Below, piece by piece: positions 8,319 to 18,363 of a stretch of 64,000 bases of DNA. Where the stretch lies: NCBI RefSeq assembly GCF_003583765.1, contig NZ_QXQA01000006.1:62001-126000 (forward strand), written 5' to 3'. The position numbers and the translations under genes were made by a program. The DNA is from Paenibacillus nanensis. GTDB taxonomy: Bacteria > Bacillota > Bacilli > Paenibacillales > Paenibacillaceae. Each line of letters begins with the position of its first letter. The stretch's first letter is position 1. Under the pieces are notes generated by a model. It did not search any database and had not been told where the DNA came from. It worked only from the letters and a program-made list of their open reading frames with translations.

Positions 8319-10394
8319 TTAATAAATCAGACGGCCCTGCCGGTCGGCGATGCCCGATTTCCGGTAAAAATACGTATTGATGACGTCCCGCCATTCCTTG
8401 GCGTGCTCGCTCTGAACGGCAAGTCGCTCGGCGACGAGAGCGAAATAATCCGCTTCGATTCTGCCCTCGAGCGATTTCCACGCCTCTAGAAGGGCGGCAG
8501 CCTCCTCCGCGCCTTCGAAATGCGTATCGTAAATATGCTGGATGACCGTATTGCCGCTATGAAGGACATGCGTATAAGGAACATGATGGAAAAACAGAAG
8601 CAGCTCATCGGGACAAAGCTCCAACGAATTGAAAGTCTCCCGCCAAGGGGAATGGTATTGCGCGGTATAGCCGGTTCCCGTCTCGGCCGTCCGGTCGACG
8701 CCGATGCCGCGGCAGTCCGCAAAGTGATACGTCCCCCACTTTGAATATTCATAGCCGTCTACGTTGGGACCGTAGTGATGGTTCGGGTTCACCATCCAGC
8801 CGACGCCGAGCGGAGCCGTGTAGCTTTCGTAGATCCCCCACGACTTACGCAGCATATCCGATACGACCGTCTCAACCTCAGGGTCGCAGCCCAAGCTTTG
8901 CCGGATCCATTCGGCCGTGATCTGGTCTTCAGACAGCGAAGGATTCCAGGTCAGACGCCCATACCCGTACAAGTTCGCTTGCGCAAGCGGATGACCGGTC
9001 CAGCATGCGTCGTCTCCGATATTCGATACGGCTGCAATCCCGCCATGAGGCCGCTCGCGCAGAACGCCGCTAGCCAACCTAGCGACAGTTGAGCCTTTGC
9101 CTGCGGCATGCGTGTCGAAATCGAGCACCTCTTTCCATTGCGGCACAAGATAGCAAAGATGCTTCTGCTGGCCCGTATATTCCTGCGTAATTTGCAGCTC
9201 CAGCATTTGATTCGTCCGCTTCAGCCCGCCGAACAAAGGCGACACCGGCTCGCGCACCTGAAAATCCATCGGACCGTTTTTGATTTGCAGGATGACGTTG
9301 TCCGCGAAACGGCCGTCGAGCGGCATAAAGTGCTCATAAGCCGCTTTGGCTCGGTCCGTCGACCGGTCCCTCCAATCCTGCAGACAGTTATAGACGAAGC
9401 AGCGCCAAATGACAAGCCCCCCATGCGGCGCGAGAGCCTCGGCGAGCATATTCGCTCCGTCGGCATGGTCGCGTCCGTACGTGAACGGACCCGGCCGGAA
9501 TTCCGAGTCGGCCTTCACCAGAAACCCGCCGAAATCGGGAATGGCCCGATATAGATCAGACGCCCGCTGCGCCCACCATTCTTTCACGGAAGGCTCCAAC
9601 GGATCGGCGGTTGGCAAACCTCCCGCTGCAATCGGACTTGCGAAATTCACGCTCAGAAACAGCTTGATGCCGTAATCTCTGAATACAGCCGCTACCCTGG
9701 ACAGCGTTTCTTCATACTGCTTCGTTATCAGCTTGGTCTCCTCGCGGTGTACATTCACGTTATTGATCGAGATCGCGTTAATCCCGACCGATGCGAGCAG
9801 ACGCGCGTAATCCCGTATCCGCGAAAAATCGTCAACAAATGCGTTGCCCCGGTAAAAAATCGACTTCCCCGCATACCCGCGCTCGATTGATCCGTCCATG
9901 TTGTCCCATTGGTTGATCATGCGCAGCCGGTTCGCCGGCTGCTCGGTCGCGCGGAGCCCGCCAAGGCTTTTCCGCATTTGCATAACACGGATGAGATGGA
10001 AGACGCCGTACAGCGCGCCGGCTTCAGCGCCTCCGACGATTGCAATGCGTTCCGCCCCCCCCGAGCCGGCGCGCAGCGTTCGAAGCACGTACCCTTCGTC
10101 GCTAAGCTCCGCGATGTCGGAAGAGAGCGCTTGCTCCAGCTCGGGATCGAGCTTCCCCTTGACGCCAATGACGACGCCTGAAGCGCGATCCAGCGATGGA
10201 GCGATTGAAGGCGAATGTCCGGTAATGGAACGGACTGCCGCCGCCAGCTCCCGGGCCGCCGTAAGCAGCACCCGCGACTGCTCGGCCACCGCAATCGACG
10301 AGCAATAGATCCGGTACTCCTCCCGCAGCGTCTCATTTTCCGCCGTTTCATAACGCAGCCATGCCTTATAACCTGTCATTTCGTTTGTGTCCAT
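8319..10394 (-). CDS. aguA: GH67 alpha-glucuronidase
   Basis: This 691-residue cytoplasmic enzyme removes (4-O-methyl)glucuronic acid from the non-reducing end of aldouronates released from glucuronoxylan. The family signature runs through [20 protein letters not shown]. Catalytic residues align in spacing with the Geobacillus enzyme: Glu298 (KADSEFRPG) as acid, Asp377 (NGPMDF) and Glu405 (ITQEYTG) as the base pair. The inner ATG at 10394 was chosen over one at 10409 because GGGAGGG sits six to seven bases before it. Length matches the family (about 680-700). It follows the binding-protein gene by 81 bases and is 26 bases from the GH2 gene, which fits one operon for uptake and intracellular breakdown of aldouronates. 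Confidence 0.95.
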   Translation of the reverse strand: MDTNEMTGYKAWLRYETAENETLREEYRIYCSSIAVAEQSRVLLTAARELAAAVRSITGHSPSIAPSLDRASGVVIGVKGKLDPELEQALSSDIAELSDEGYVLRTLRAGSGGAERIAIVGGAEAGALYGVFHLIRVMQMRKSLGGLRATEQPANRLRMINQWDNMDGSIERGYAGKSIFYRGNAFVDDFSRIRDYARLLASVGINAISINNVNVHREETKLITKQYEETLSRVAAVFRDYGIKLFLSVNFASPIAAGGLPTADPLEPSVKEWWAQRASDLYRAIPDFGGFLVKADSEFRPGPFTYGRDHADGANMLAEALAPHGGLVIWRCFVYNCLQDWRDRSTDRAKAAYEHFMPLDGRFADNVILQIKNGPMDFQVREPVSPLFGGLKRTNQMLELQITQEYTGQQKHLCYLVPQWKEVLDFDTHAAGKGSTVARLASGVLRERPHGGIAAVSNIGDDACWTGHPLAQANLYGYGRLTWNPSLSEDQITAEWIRQSLGCDPEVETVVSDMLRKSWGIYESYTAPLGVGWMVNPNHHYGPNVDGYEYSKWGTYHFADCRGIGVDRTAETGTGYTAQYHSPWRETFNSLELCPDELLLFFHHVPYTHVLHSGNTVIQHIYDTHFEGAEEAAALLEAWKSLEGRIEADYFALVAERLAVQSEHAKEWRDVINTYFYRKSGIADRQGRLIY

Positions 10395-10475
10395 ACGATA
10401 CCCTCCCATTGTGAGAAGAAAGGGCCAAGCGTCTCATCCACCTAAGGACCCGCGCCCAGCCCTATTCTCACGAAC

Positions 10476-12149
10476 TTAGTAGCCTAGCTTGCTTTTTGTT
10501 TTCTGGAAGACGTCGTTCGCCATTTGCGTATAGCGCGCGCTTCCGTTCGCTTCGACTTGAGCTTTGTACGACTCCCAGTTGTCGAAGCTTTCCTGGCCGG
10601 TGATGAACTTCAGCGTCATCGTCTTCACGTAGTCGATGAGCGGCGTCTTGATCAGATCCATTTGCTCCGTTTCTTCCGGCGTCGCCATAATCGGAGGCGC
10701 CAGCTTGCGCTTTTCGCGCGTGTTTACTGTCCGATTGAAGTAATCCTTTTCGCCTTCCGTCATCTTGGACGTTTTCAGCTTCGTGTTACCGCCATACGCG
10801 AACACCCCGCCGGCAAAGCCGAAATCGACGTTCAATTGCTTCGAAGCGCCTTCGTTCATGCCGTTGTAATAAATATCCGGGTTCAGCACAATATTGCCTT
10901 CCGCGTCTTTGGTGTATGTCTCTCCTTCCACGCCCCATAAGCTAAGCGTTTGTCCCTCGTCGGAATACCAGAGCCAATCGACGAAGCGGAGCATCTTGAT
11001 GAAGCCTTCTTCGCCAAGCTCGTCAAGCGCGCGCTGACTGATCATTATGCCGTTTTCGAGTCTTGACGTCTCGATTTGCAGCTGCCCCTTCGGACCGCCG
11101 GGCTGAACGATCATGTACAGCTCTGCGCCGTCCACCTGCATTTTCGATTTGAAATCGGACAGCAGCTGGTAGTTGGCGTTAATCACATACGTGTCGCCTT
11201 TGAAAAACTTTGCCTGCGCCGTGTCGTCTTCCTGCGTGAACGATTCCGGATCCATAATGCCTTCTTTCACTAGCTTATTGAAGTATTCCAGGTATGCTTT
11301 GAAATCGTCGGAAGCGTTGGCGAATTGAAACTCTTGCTTGTCATGGTCGAAGGTGAGACCGTTCGAAATGCCCCATCCGCCGGTTACGCCGTATTGGACG
11401 GCCGCGATATTTAGCGTAGATTCGCCTTTGAACTGGTCGGAGATGACATATTTCGCTCCGGTATGCGCCTTCACTTTCTTCATCGCTTCGTAGAAGTCCT
11501 CGTACGTCCAGTTCGCTTCTTCGCCGGTAACGTCTACGCCTGCCGCTTCGAACACGTCTTTGCGGATAATATAAGAGTAGCCGCCGCCGGATACTTCCCA
11601 CATGCCAGGCAGGACATAATATTTGCCGTCCTCCTTCAGCTTCGCTTTCAGATCCTCTTCCATGCCCCAGTCCTTAACGGCCTTCATGTAGTTCGGCATG
11701 TACTGCACCCAGTCGCTGACAGGGACGATTTGACCGGAAGCGACGAAAGCGGATTCATCATAAGTCTTAGGAATAATATAGGGCGCGTCGCCGCTGTTCA
11801 CAAGCAGCGATTTTTGATTTTCATACTCCGTCCTTGCTGTAATCGACAAGTCAAAGCTTACGTTTGTTTTTTCTTTAATCGCGCTCCACAATCTCCAGTC
11901 CTCCCGATAAGGATAGTTCTCGTGGTCGCTGTACATCATGGAGTAAGTGACGGGATCATTCGAGCGGAACGTCTGGCCTTCGCCGAACGTGTAGTCTGCC
12001 GCTTCGCCGTTATCCGCCCCCGCCGTAGCCGATGGAGTGTCCGTGTTTTTGCCCGCATTGTTGTTGTTCCCGTTCGAGCTGCATGCCGCCGTAAAAGCGA
12101 GCATCAAAGCCAGCAATACCATAACGCTTGCTCTACTGATTTTTCTCAT
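10476..12149 (-). CDS. LplA-type extracellular sugar-binding lipoprotein
   Basis: This 557-residue protein has a lipoprotein signal peptide with the lipobox FTAAC (Cys23) followed by an Asn-rich linker. The rest is a family 1 extracellular solute-binding fold of the long LplA/YtcQ kind. It should hang on the outer face of the membrane and hand oligosaccharides to the two permeases encoded just upstream. With aguA next in line, aldotetraouronic acid or a related xylan fragment is the likely ligand (inference from context). No ATPase gene is present; such importers commonly share an MsmX-type ATPase encoded elsewhere. Confidence 0.92.
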   Translation of the reverse strand: MRKISRASVMVLLALMLAFTAACSSNGNNNNAGKNTDTPSATAGADNGEAADYTFGEGQTFRSNDPVTYSMMYSDHENYPYREDWRLWSAIKEKTNVSFDLSITARTEYENQKSLLVNSGDAPYIIPKTYDESAFVASGQIVPVSDWVQYMPNYMKAVKDWGMEEDLKAKLKEDGKYYVLPGMWEVSGGGYSYIIRKDVFEAAGVDVTGEEANWTYEDFYEAMKKVKAHTGAKYVISDQFKGESTLNIAAVQYGVTGGWGISNGLTFDHDKQEFQFANASDDFKAYLEYFNKLVKEGIMDPESFTQEDDTAQAKFFKGDTYVINANYQLLSDFKSKMQVDGAELYMIVQPGGPKGQLQIETSRLENGIMISQRALDELGEEGFIKMLRFVDWLWYSDEGQTLSLWGVEGETYTKDAEGNIVLNPDIYYNGMNEGASKQLNVDFGFAGGVFAYGGNTKLKTSKMTEGEKDYFNRTVNTREKRKLAPPIMATPEETEQMDLIKTPLIDYVKTMTLKFITGQESFDNWESYKAQVEANGSARYTQMANDVFQKTKSKLGY

Positions 12150-12221
12150 CGTTTTGCCTCCCTTTATTCGTAGAAACTTCTATATTACGGGTCAGCCGTT
12201 AAGCCTTGCCGGTAATACCGA

Positions 12222-13094
12222 TTACCCTTTAACCGCCCCGATCATCATCCCTTGCACGAAATAACGCTGTACGAAAGGATACATACAAATGATCGGAAGC
12301 GAGGTGAGCACCATGGCCGTCGATTTGACGGTTGCCGCAATCTGGCTCGTCTCCTCGGAGGCTGCGCCGATTTCGGTCGGACTGACCGCGTTGTCGATAA
12401 TTTGCTTGAGATACAGCGCGATCGGCCATTTCTCCTTCGACTGCAAATAAAGCGAAGGCCCGAACCAGTTGTTCCACATGCCGACGATTACAAACAGCGT
12501 AATCGTAGCTATAATCGGCTTCGATAGAGGAAGAATGATTCGGGTGAAAATGCCGAATACGTCCAGCCCGTCTACCCGGCCCGCTTCCTCAAGCTCATTC
12601 GGAATGTTCGCAAAAAAGGTTTTCATCAAAATTACGTTGAAGGCGCTGATGGCGCCGGGAATAACGATCGCCCAAACCGTATCCCGCATGCCGAGCGTCT
12701 TCGCGACCAGGATGTAGTTCGGAATAAGGCCTCCGCCGAAATACATCGTAAAGAGCACGAACGGGATCACAATTTTGTTCAGCCGCAGCTTCGCCTTGGA
12801 CAGCGGATACGACATGACGGCCGTCGCGGCTACGGCGATGAACGTGCCTAGGACGGAGTAAAATATGGTATTGCCGTAATAACGGAAGAAATCCGGCTTG
12901 CTCATAATGATCTCGTACGTTCTGGTCGTAAACTCGACGGGGAAGAAGCTGACTTTCCCCGCGTAGATGGCCGCTTCCGAGCTGAAGGACTGCGCGACCA
13001 GATAAACGAACGGATATAAAGTGAAGAGGACGACAAGCGTCATGATGAATCCGTTTACAATTGTAAAAGCGCTGAACCGCAAAGTTTTCTTCAT
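12222..13094 (-). CDS. ABC sugar importer permease, LplC/YtcP type
   Basis: The 290-residue protein has six predicted membrane segments and the EAA loop EEAGRVDGLDVFGIF. It belongs to the binding-protein-dependent permease family that pairs with an LplB-like subunit. The ATG at 13094 is preceded by AAGGAG at eight bases, and a TTG seven codons upstream was rejected because it overlaps that Shine-Dalgarno. It starts 14 bases after the LplB-type gene, so the two subunits are probably translationally coupled. Confidence 0.93.
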   Translation of the reverse strand: MKKTLRFSAFTIVNGFIMTLVVLFTLYPFVYLVAQSFSSEAAIYAGKVSFFPVEFTTRTYEIIMSKPDFFRYYGNTIFYSVLGTFIAVAATAVMSYPLSKAKLRLNKIVIPFVLFTMYFGGGLIPNYILVAKTLGMRDTVWAIVIPGAISAFNVILMKTFFANIPNELEEAGRVDGLDVFGIFTRIILPLSKPIIATITLFVIVGMWNNWFGPSLYLQSKEKWPIALYLKQIIDNAVSPTEIGAASEETSQIAATVKSTAMVLTSLPIICMYPFVQRYFVQGMMIGAVKG

Positions 13095-13108
13095 GGAGGG
13101 GCTCCTTT

Positions 13109-14044
13109 CTACCAAAGGCTTGATTTCGTCGTTCGTTTCGAAATTTCGTTCGCGATCGTAACCAGGATAAGACCGATAATGCCTTCAAACAGGCCGACAG
13201 CCGTCGCGAAGCTGAAGTTGCCGCCGGTGATGCCCATCCGGTAAACATAGGTGGAGATAACGTCCGCCGTTTCATAGGTAAGGGGATTGTACATGAGCAA
13301 TATTTTTTCGAAATTCGATCCGAGAATGCTGCCGATATCCAAAATAAGTAGCACCATGATCGTCGGCAGTATGCCTGGAATCGTAACGTGCAAGGCTTGT
13401 CTGAAACGGGTAGCGCCATCGATTTTCGCCGCTTCGTAAAGCTCCGTATTAATCGCGGTCATCGCGGCCAAATACAGAATCGTGCCCCACCCAAGGCTCT
13501 GCCAAATGCCGGATGTAACGTAAAGCGTCGGGAACCATTCCGGCAGCGAGATGAATGCGATGGGCTCCATGCCGAACTTCCCGAGCAAAGCGTTAATCGG
13601 TCCGGTTAACGAAACCATCTCCTTGACCATCCCTACGACAATAACGATCGAAATAAAATGCGGAAGGTACGACACGGTCTGCACGAACTTCTTCCACTTC
13701 ATCCACCTGATTTCGTGCAGCAGCAGCGCGAAGAGTAAGGTTAACGGGAATTTGACGGCCAAATAGCTTACGCTTAACGTCAAATCATTAAAGAAAGCTC
13801 GCCAGAAGGTCGGGTCATTCATAAACATTTCAAAGTACTGAAAGCCGACCCACTCGGAGCCGAGGATGTTCGGACCGCCTCTATATTTGCGGAAGGCGAT
13901 AATGTTGCCGATCATCGGCGCGTACTTAAAGATGACAAAATAGATGAGGGGGATTACCAGGAACGAATACAGCTTCCATTCCTTTCTGACGTGCTTCCAA
14001 AGCGGGCTTGCGTCTGCGACCTGATCTTTTGTATAAGCGGCCAT
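13109..14044 (-). CDS. ABC sugar importer permease, LplB/YteP type
   Basis: This 311-residue membrane protein has an N-terminal cytoplasmic tail, the segment SFLVIPLIYFVIFKYAPM and an EAA loop near YEAAKIDGATRF. It is the first gene of the run permease, permease, binding protein, aguA, GH2. GGAGGC lies just before the ATG. A promoter candidate is at 14104-14133. The transporter should move oligosaccharides inward with energy from an ATPase encoded elsewhere. Confidence 0.93.
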   Translation of the reverse strand: MAAYTKDQVADASPLWKHVRKEWKLYSFLVIPLIYFVIFKYAPMIGNIIAFRKYRGGPNILGSEWVGFQYFEMFMNDPTFWRAFFNDLTLSVSYLAVKFPLTLLFALLLHEIRWMKWKKFVQTVSYLPHFISIVIVVGMVKEMVSLTGPINALLGKFGMEPIAFISLPEWFPTLYVTSGIWQSLGWGTILYLAAMTAINTELYEAAKIDGATRFRQALHVTIPGILPTIMVLLILDIGSILGSNFEKILLMYNPLTYETADVISTYVYRMGITGGNFSFATAVGLFEGIIGLILVTIANEISKRTTKSSLW

Positions 14045-14103
14045 GCCTCCATCACATCCTTACGAAATTTTCCCTAGCTGCGCTTTTAAGTCCTTGCCCC
14101 ATC

Positions 14104-14133
14104 ACTGTAGCGAAAGGCGGCTTGCGTTCTCAA
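14104..14133 (-). promoter_or_regulatory. Candidate sigma-A promoter of the aldouronate operon
   Basis: TTGAGA (14133-14128) and TACAGT (14109-14104) are 18 bases apart on the minus strand, about 60 bases before the first permease gene. The -10 is weak, as expected for an activator-dependent promoter. Confidence 0.4.
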
Positions 14134-14225
14134 TGTGCAATAACGAAAATGATGTACGAATAAAGGGAAAACGCGGGTGATCGTTTGAAATCAAGGTTCA
14201 AAATCCCGAATCCGCCGGCAAAAAT

Positions 14226-14257
14226 AAAAAAGAAACCTCCGAAGCTTCGGAGGTTTC
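14226..14257 (-). terminator. Rho-independent terminator after the second binding-protein gene
   Basis: A perfect 26-base palindrome at 14232-14257 (arm GAAACCTCCGAAG) overlaps the stop codon of the gene ending at 14256. It is followed on the minus strand by a T-rich run. It separates the regulator/binding-protein unit from the permease operon. Confidence 0.9.
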
Positions 14258-15869
14258 ATCTTTCCCTATACCGTTCGTATGCCGCTTGTTTAATGGCCAA
14301 TACCCGATCGATTCCCATCGCCTTCAGCTGCTCGACCATCTCATCGTAAGCACCGATCGGATCCACGCCCATAACGATGCGGAGCTCCGCATCCTTGACA
14401 TATTCGCTTATCTCGCTCATCAGGGCGGACAGCTCGCTCGCTTCCTCCGGCGTCGGCGTAATGGGAGGGAGCAAATAATGCTCATGGTTGGTTTGCTTCC
14501 ATATTTGCAATGCCTGATTCGTCTCCTCAAACTTCCATTCCAGCTCGGAATCCCGCTGAATCATTGGAAAGTTCGTCTGATGCGCGTATTGCAGCATCAC
14601 TTGGTCGCTGGACTGGCCGTCCGGATTCGAGACAACAAAATCCGTATAGTCCGGCTTGCCGTCCTCCATCGTATAGGTCACCCCTTCGATCCCGAACGTG
14701 TTCAGCATGACGCCTTCCTCCGAGTACGCGTAATCCAGCCAGCGCACCGCCGCCTCCAAGTTTTTCGTCGTCGCCTTGATTGCGGCTGAGCTTGTGCCTG
14801 GGTACGCGTTGTCGAGCTGTCCGAACTTCGGAATCTCGCCTTCGTTCAACGTCGGGTAGGGCGCAGCGGTATAACGTGCTCCCGAGCCGTTCGTCGATGC
14901 GGCAAGATTGTATTTCTCGATGTAGGCGTGCCAGCCGATCGTAGCGCCGCTTATGCCGGTCGTCATTTTTTTATCGACGGTTTCCAGATCCAGCAGCGCA
15001 TAGTCTCGATCGATTAGCCCCTCGTCGTACCATTCGCTCATCGTCTTCAAATAATCGCGGTACCCCGGCTCCAGATAGCCGTATTTGACTTGCCCGTCCT
15101 CGACGTAGAAGTTGCCCATGACGCCGAACGCTCCGGCAAAGCCCGCTGTCCTCTCGCCCAGAAATAAGGTGCGCAAGGTCAGAGGCGATTGCGCTCCCTT
15201 CTTCTCCTTAAAGGCTTTGAGCGCCGCATGCCATTCCTCAATCGTCGTTGGAACGGAAAGGCCCAGCTCATCGAGCCAATCCTTCCGAACGATCGGCCCG
15301 CCGTAGACGCGGCCCTGCTCCGAACGGATGAACGGAAACGCATAATAAACGCCGCTGTCCGTCTTCACCATTTTGTCGATATCGGGATTTTCCTCCAGCA
15401 CCCGCTTGAAGTTCGGCGCATACCGGTCGATGACGTCATTCAGCGGCAGGATGTAGCCTTGCTCGATCGCTTTCTCCGGCCCTCCCGGAAACTCCAGCCA
15501 ATTGTTCATGAAGATATCCGGCAAATTCCCTGAAGCGAGCAGATAGTCAAATTTATCGTCCGACATCGGAACGCCGCCGAGATGCCGAATTTTAATGCCC
15601 GTGCGCTTCTCGTATTCCTGGTCGATCGGTCCCCGGTTCGGCATCCCCATATCGGGAAATTCCGTCATTAGCGTTAACGTCGGGCCGCCTTCCAGCGGAT
15701 AGGAGAAAGCCTGTCCTTCCTCTATTCGAGGATCCGATTTCCCGGGAGCGCCTGTCGCCCCTTGATCTCCTCCGCTTTCCCCACCGAAGCATCCTGTCGC
15801 TAGCAGGGCAAAAACGAAAATGACGATCCAGCCCTTCCTAAGCCAATCGAGCTTTTTCGCAGCCATCAT
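14256..15869 (-). CDS. Second extracellular sugar-binding lipoprotein (family 1)
   Basis: The 537-residue protein has an N-terminal hydrophobic segment and lipobox LLATGC (Cys27), then a Gly/Ser linker and a solute-binding fold with the PDIFMNNW region seen in LplA-like proteins. GAGGAGG precedes two adjacent ATG codons (15869 and 15866); either may be used. It follows the membrane-bound AraC regulator by 39 bases and is cut from the permease operon by its own terminator. It may feed the same permeases with another oligosaccharide or act as a sensor partner of the regulator upstream; neither can be decided from sequence. Confidence 0.9.
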   Translation of the reverse strand: MMAAKKLDWLRKGWIVIFVFALLATGCFGGESGGDQGATGAPGKSDPRIEEGQAFSYPLEGGPTLTLMTEFPDMGMPNRGPIDQEYEKRTGIKIRHLGGVPMSDDKFDYLLASGNLPDIFMNNWLEFPGGPEKAIEQGYILPLNDVIDRYAPNFKRVLEENPDIDKMVKTDSGVYYAFPFIRSEQGRVYGGPIVRKDWLDELGLSVPTTIEEWHAALKAFKEKKGAQSPLTLRTLFLGERTAGFAGAFGVMGNFYVEDGQVKYGYLEPGYRDYLKTMSEWYDEGLIDRDYALLDLETVDKKMTTGISGATIGWHAYIEKYNLAASTNGSGARYTAAPYPTLNEGEIPKFGQLDNAYPGTSSAAIKATTKNLEAAVRWLDYAYSEEGVMLNTFGIEGVTYTMEDGKPDYTDFVVSNPDGQSSDQVMLQYAHQTNFPMIQRDSELEWKFEETNQALQIWKQTNHEHYLLPPITPTPEEASELSALMSEISEYVKDAELRIVMGVDPIGAYDEMVEQLKAMGIDRVLAIKQAAYERYRER

Positions 15870-15908
15870 AACGCCTCCTCTCCCTTCGCGAACAATTTCC
15901 GAAGTACT

Positions 15909-18191
15909 TTAGCAGATGGTTTTATATTTGCCGGGCGTAATTCCTTCATACTTTTTGAATACCCGAATAAAAGCGTGACCGCTTGCAAAGCCGACCCGCG
16001 CCGCCGTATCGTCAATGCTCGCCCCTTCCTGAAGAAGCAGCTTCGAGGCTTCGACGCGCGTCTGGCTGATGAAATCATGAAGGCCTTGCCCCGTCTGTTC
16101 GCGGAATAACTTGGATACGTATTGCGGCGTCAGGCGGAAGCTGTCGCCGATCATCGACACGCTCAAGTTCTTATCGCTGTAATGCTCTTGCACGTACGCC
16201 ATCACTTTATCTCCGATTCCGGCGCTCGTCTGGACGGACTGCTTGCAGCGAAGCGCGCCGATGACGCGATCCAGGATGTCCAGAAGCTCCTGATGGAATT
16301 CCGATTTGGTCGAGCACGACAGCAGCCGCTTAAGCGGACGCCATTCATCCCATGCGATGCCGGCCTGCTCTTGATCGGGAATCGTCTTAATGAGCGTCGT
16401 CGCTACGTCCAGCAGAACAAATTTGGCGATTTCTAGAGACGACTGGCTTTGGAAGGCCTGGTGAACGACATGATCGATCATTGCCCTTGCCTTCTCGAAC
16501 TCATCGGCCTTCATCAGATTCATAAGGATCATTTGATCGTTCACGGTAAAGAAGTAGCTGCTCTCGCTCGGCTTAACATCCCCATACCAGATCAGCATGC
16601 CTTCACCCAGCACCATGCGGTATTCCTGAGCCTCAAGCGCCTGCAGAAACGCCTGATGCACGCCGTCTAGGCCAGTCTGAAGCTCGCTGCCCGCCGCTGT
16701 GAACCGCAGCTGATAACGCGCCGTAATGAACTCGGCTGCCCCAGCCAGCGCATCCTCCATCCCGTCCTTCCACTCCTCCTCGCAATCCGGGTCGACGTTA
16801 ACGACCGCCGCCAAGGTCCCGTCCACATCCGTAAAATGAATGCTGAAGCGGTCGCGGATAAAATCGGAGACGATATTGGAGACGATAAACTGGGATAAAG
16901 CCAGCACGTTCCGGTCGCTTCCATCGCTTTCGATATAGAACAGCAGCACCGCGAACCGGTCCGACTTCCAGGTCAGACGGTGCGCCTTCGCCAGCTCCGC
17001 AGGCGGCACGTTCCGGTCCGTCTTCCCCTTAAGCAGCCTTTCCAAATAATAATTTTGCAGCACCCGAAGCTGCTGGACTTGCTTGCTCGACATGTCGTCC
17101 CGCTCGCGGATCGTCTCGAGCACGCTCCGTTGGATAAACGAATATTCATCCTTATCGGGGCTTGCCCCTTGGGGAGCGCTCTTCGAAAAGACGCTCACGA
17201 GCCGTTTGACCGGTCCATAATTTTTGCGGGAGAAATAATAAATGACCGCGCCGCCGATCATCATGCAAAGAAGAAGTCCGGCTATGTTCATCGTTTGGAT
17301 GGCTCGCGTCCGCTCCCAGAATACGTCGGTCGGGAATACGCTCACATATTTCCAGCCCGTCGTATCGGACGATTCGATCGTCACCACCGACTTAACGCCG
17401 TCGATCGTATCCGTGAACGTCCCCGATCCGCGGCTGCCCCATTCGGCGTAAGCCGATGGCGAAATCGACTCCGTCTCCGCGCTCTGGAACAAAATTTGAT
17501 GGCTCGAATCCATGATGAACACATGGCCCTTCTCCACCCAGTCGATATTTTCGAGCATCGTTTTCATTTTTTCAACATTGAGAGGAAACAGCATCATGCC
17601 AGCGGATTGCTGCTCCGACTGCATGTGGAACGACCTCACATAGGACGGCGTTATCGTGCGCTTGCCGGCATTCTCTACCGGCAGAAGCACGTATTTTCCC
17701 GGCTGGTTCTCCTTCATCAGCTTGAGCCAGTCCTCGAACGCGAATGCATCCGTCTGGTGCTTCATTTCGTAAAATAACCGTTCTTCGACGAACGTTTCGC
17801 TTGAAAGCACCGCCCCCAGTTCATTCGAGTAAATATAAATTCCTTTAATGAAGTCATTTGCGGACAGCATATTATTTAATTCCTGCTTCGTTTTATAAAG
17901 AAGGTAAGCGTTTTCAACTTCTCCTGGCGTTTGCTCGAGAAGCATACGGACATCCGGATGGATGGACAACTGCGCGCCAAGGCTTTCCGTCTGCTGCAGC
18001 TCGCCGTCTACAATATACCGGACCTGCTGAAGCATGGCGCCGCTCGCCCTTTTAATTTCATTCTCGACGATTCCTCTCGTTTGGCTGTAGACGACAACGC
18101 TGAGTATAACCGGTATGAACAAAATGACGGCATACGATACAATCCACCGAAACGCTACGCTTCGCGCAAAATTGCTTTTTCCCCATCGCAT
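15909..18191 (-). CDS. Membrane-bound sensor with extracytoplasmic Cache-like domain and AraC HTH output
   Basis: The 760-residue protein has one membrane segment near residues 12-34, an extracytoplasmic region of about 250 residues resembling a double Cache sensor, and a second membrane segment near 290-310. A long cytoplasmic part ends in an AraC helix-turn-helix (YVSKLFREQTGQGLHDFI to GITPGKYK). It therefore senses an outside signal and binds DNA without a separate kinase. The ATG at 18191 has GGAGGG six bases before it; the open frame upstream (to 18287) lacks a comparable site. It is cotranscribed with the binding protein at 14256. It is a second regulator of the xylan island besides the YesN-like protein. 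Confidence 0.9.
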   Translation of the reverse strand: MRWGKSNFARSVAFRWIVSYAVILFIPVILSVVVYSQTRGIVENEIKRASGAMLQQVRYIVDGELQQTESLGAQLSIHPDVRMLLEQTPGEVENAYLLYKTKQELNNMLSANDFIKGIYIYSNELGAVLSSETFVEERLFYEMKHQTDAFAFEDWLKLMKENQPGKYVLLPVENAGKRTITPSYVRSFHMQSEQQSAGMMLFPLNVEKMKTMLENIDWVEKGHVFIMDSSHQILFQSAETESISPSAYAEWGSRGSGTFTDTIDGVKSVVTIESSDTTGWKYVSVFPTDVFWERTRAIQTMNIAGLLLCMMIGGAVIYYFSRKNYGPVKRLVSVFSKSAPQGASPDKDEYSFIQRSVLETIRERDDMSSKQVQQLRVLQNYYLERLLKGKTDRNVPPAELAKAHRLTWKSDRFAVLLFYIESDGSDRNVLALSQFIVSNIVSDFIRDRFSIHFTDVDGTLAAVVNVDPDCEEEWKDGMEDALAGAAEFITARYQLRFTAAGSELQTGLDGVHQAFLQALEAQEYRMVLGEGMLIWYGDVKPSESSYFFTVNDQMILMNLMKADEFEKARAMIDHVVHQAFQSQSSLEIAKFVLLDVATTLIKTIPDQEQAGIAWDEWRPLKRLLSCSTKSEFHQELLDILDRVIGALRCKQSVQTSAGIGDKVMAYVQEHYSDKNLSVSMIGDSFRLTPQYVSKLFREQTGQGLHDFISQTRVEASKLLLQEGASIDDTAARVGFASGHAFIRVFKKYEGITPGKYKTIC

Positions 18192-18314
18192 GGCGCTCCC
18201 TCCTATCCCCAACCTCCATGTACAACTTCTATAGTAGCATGAATGAAACGGTGATTTTAAATGTACAATTTGAAAATCGATGTACATTTTGGAGAATGAG
18301 GCCTAGGCGCAATA

Positions 18315-18342
18315 AAAAACCGCCGTTCGAGACGGCGATTTT
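18315..18342 (-). terminator. Rho-independent terminator after the HD-domain gene
   Basis: On the minus strand a compact hairpin (arms CGCCGT and ACGGCG, 18337-18321) is followed by GGTTTTTT, some 20 bases after the stop codon at 18364. Confidence 0.8.
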
Positions 18343-18363
18343 AGATGAGGGAGCTTCACTTTT

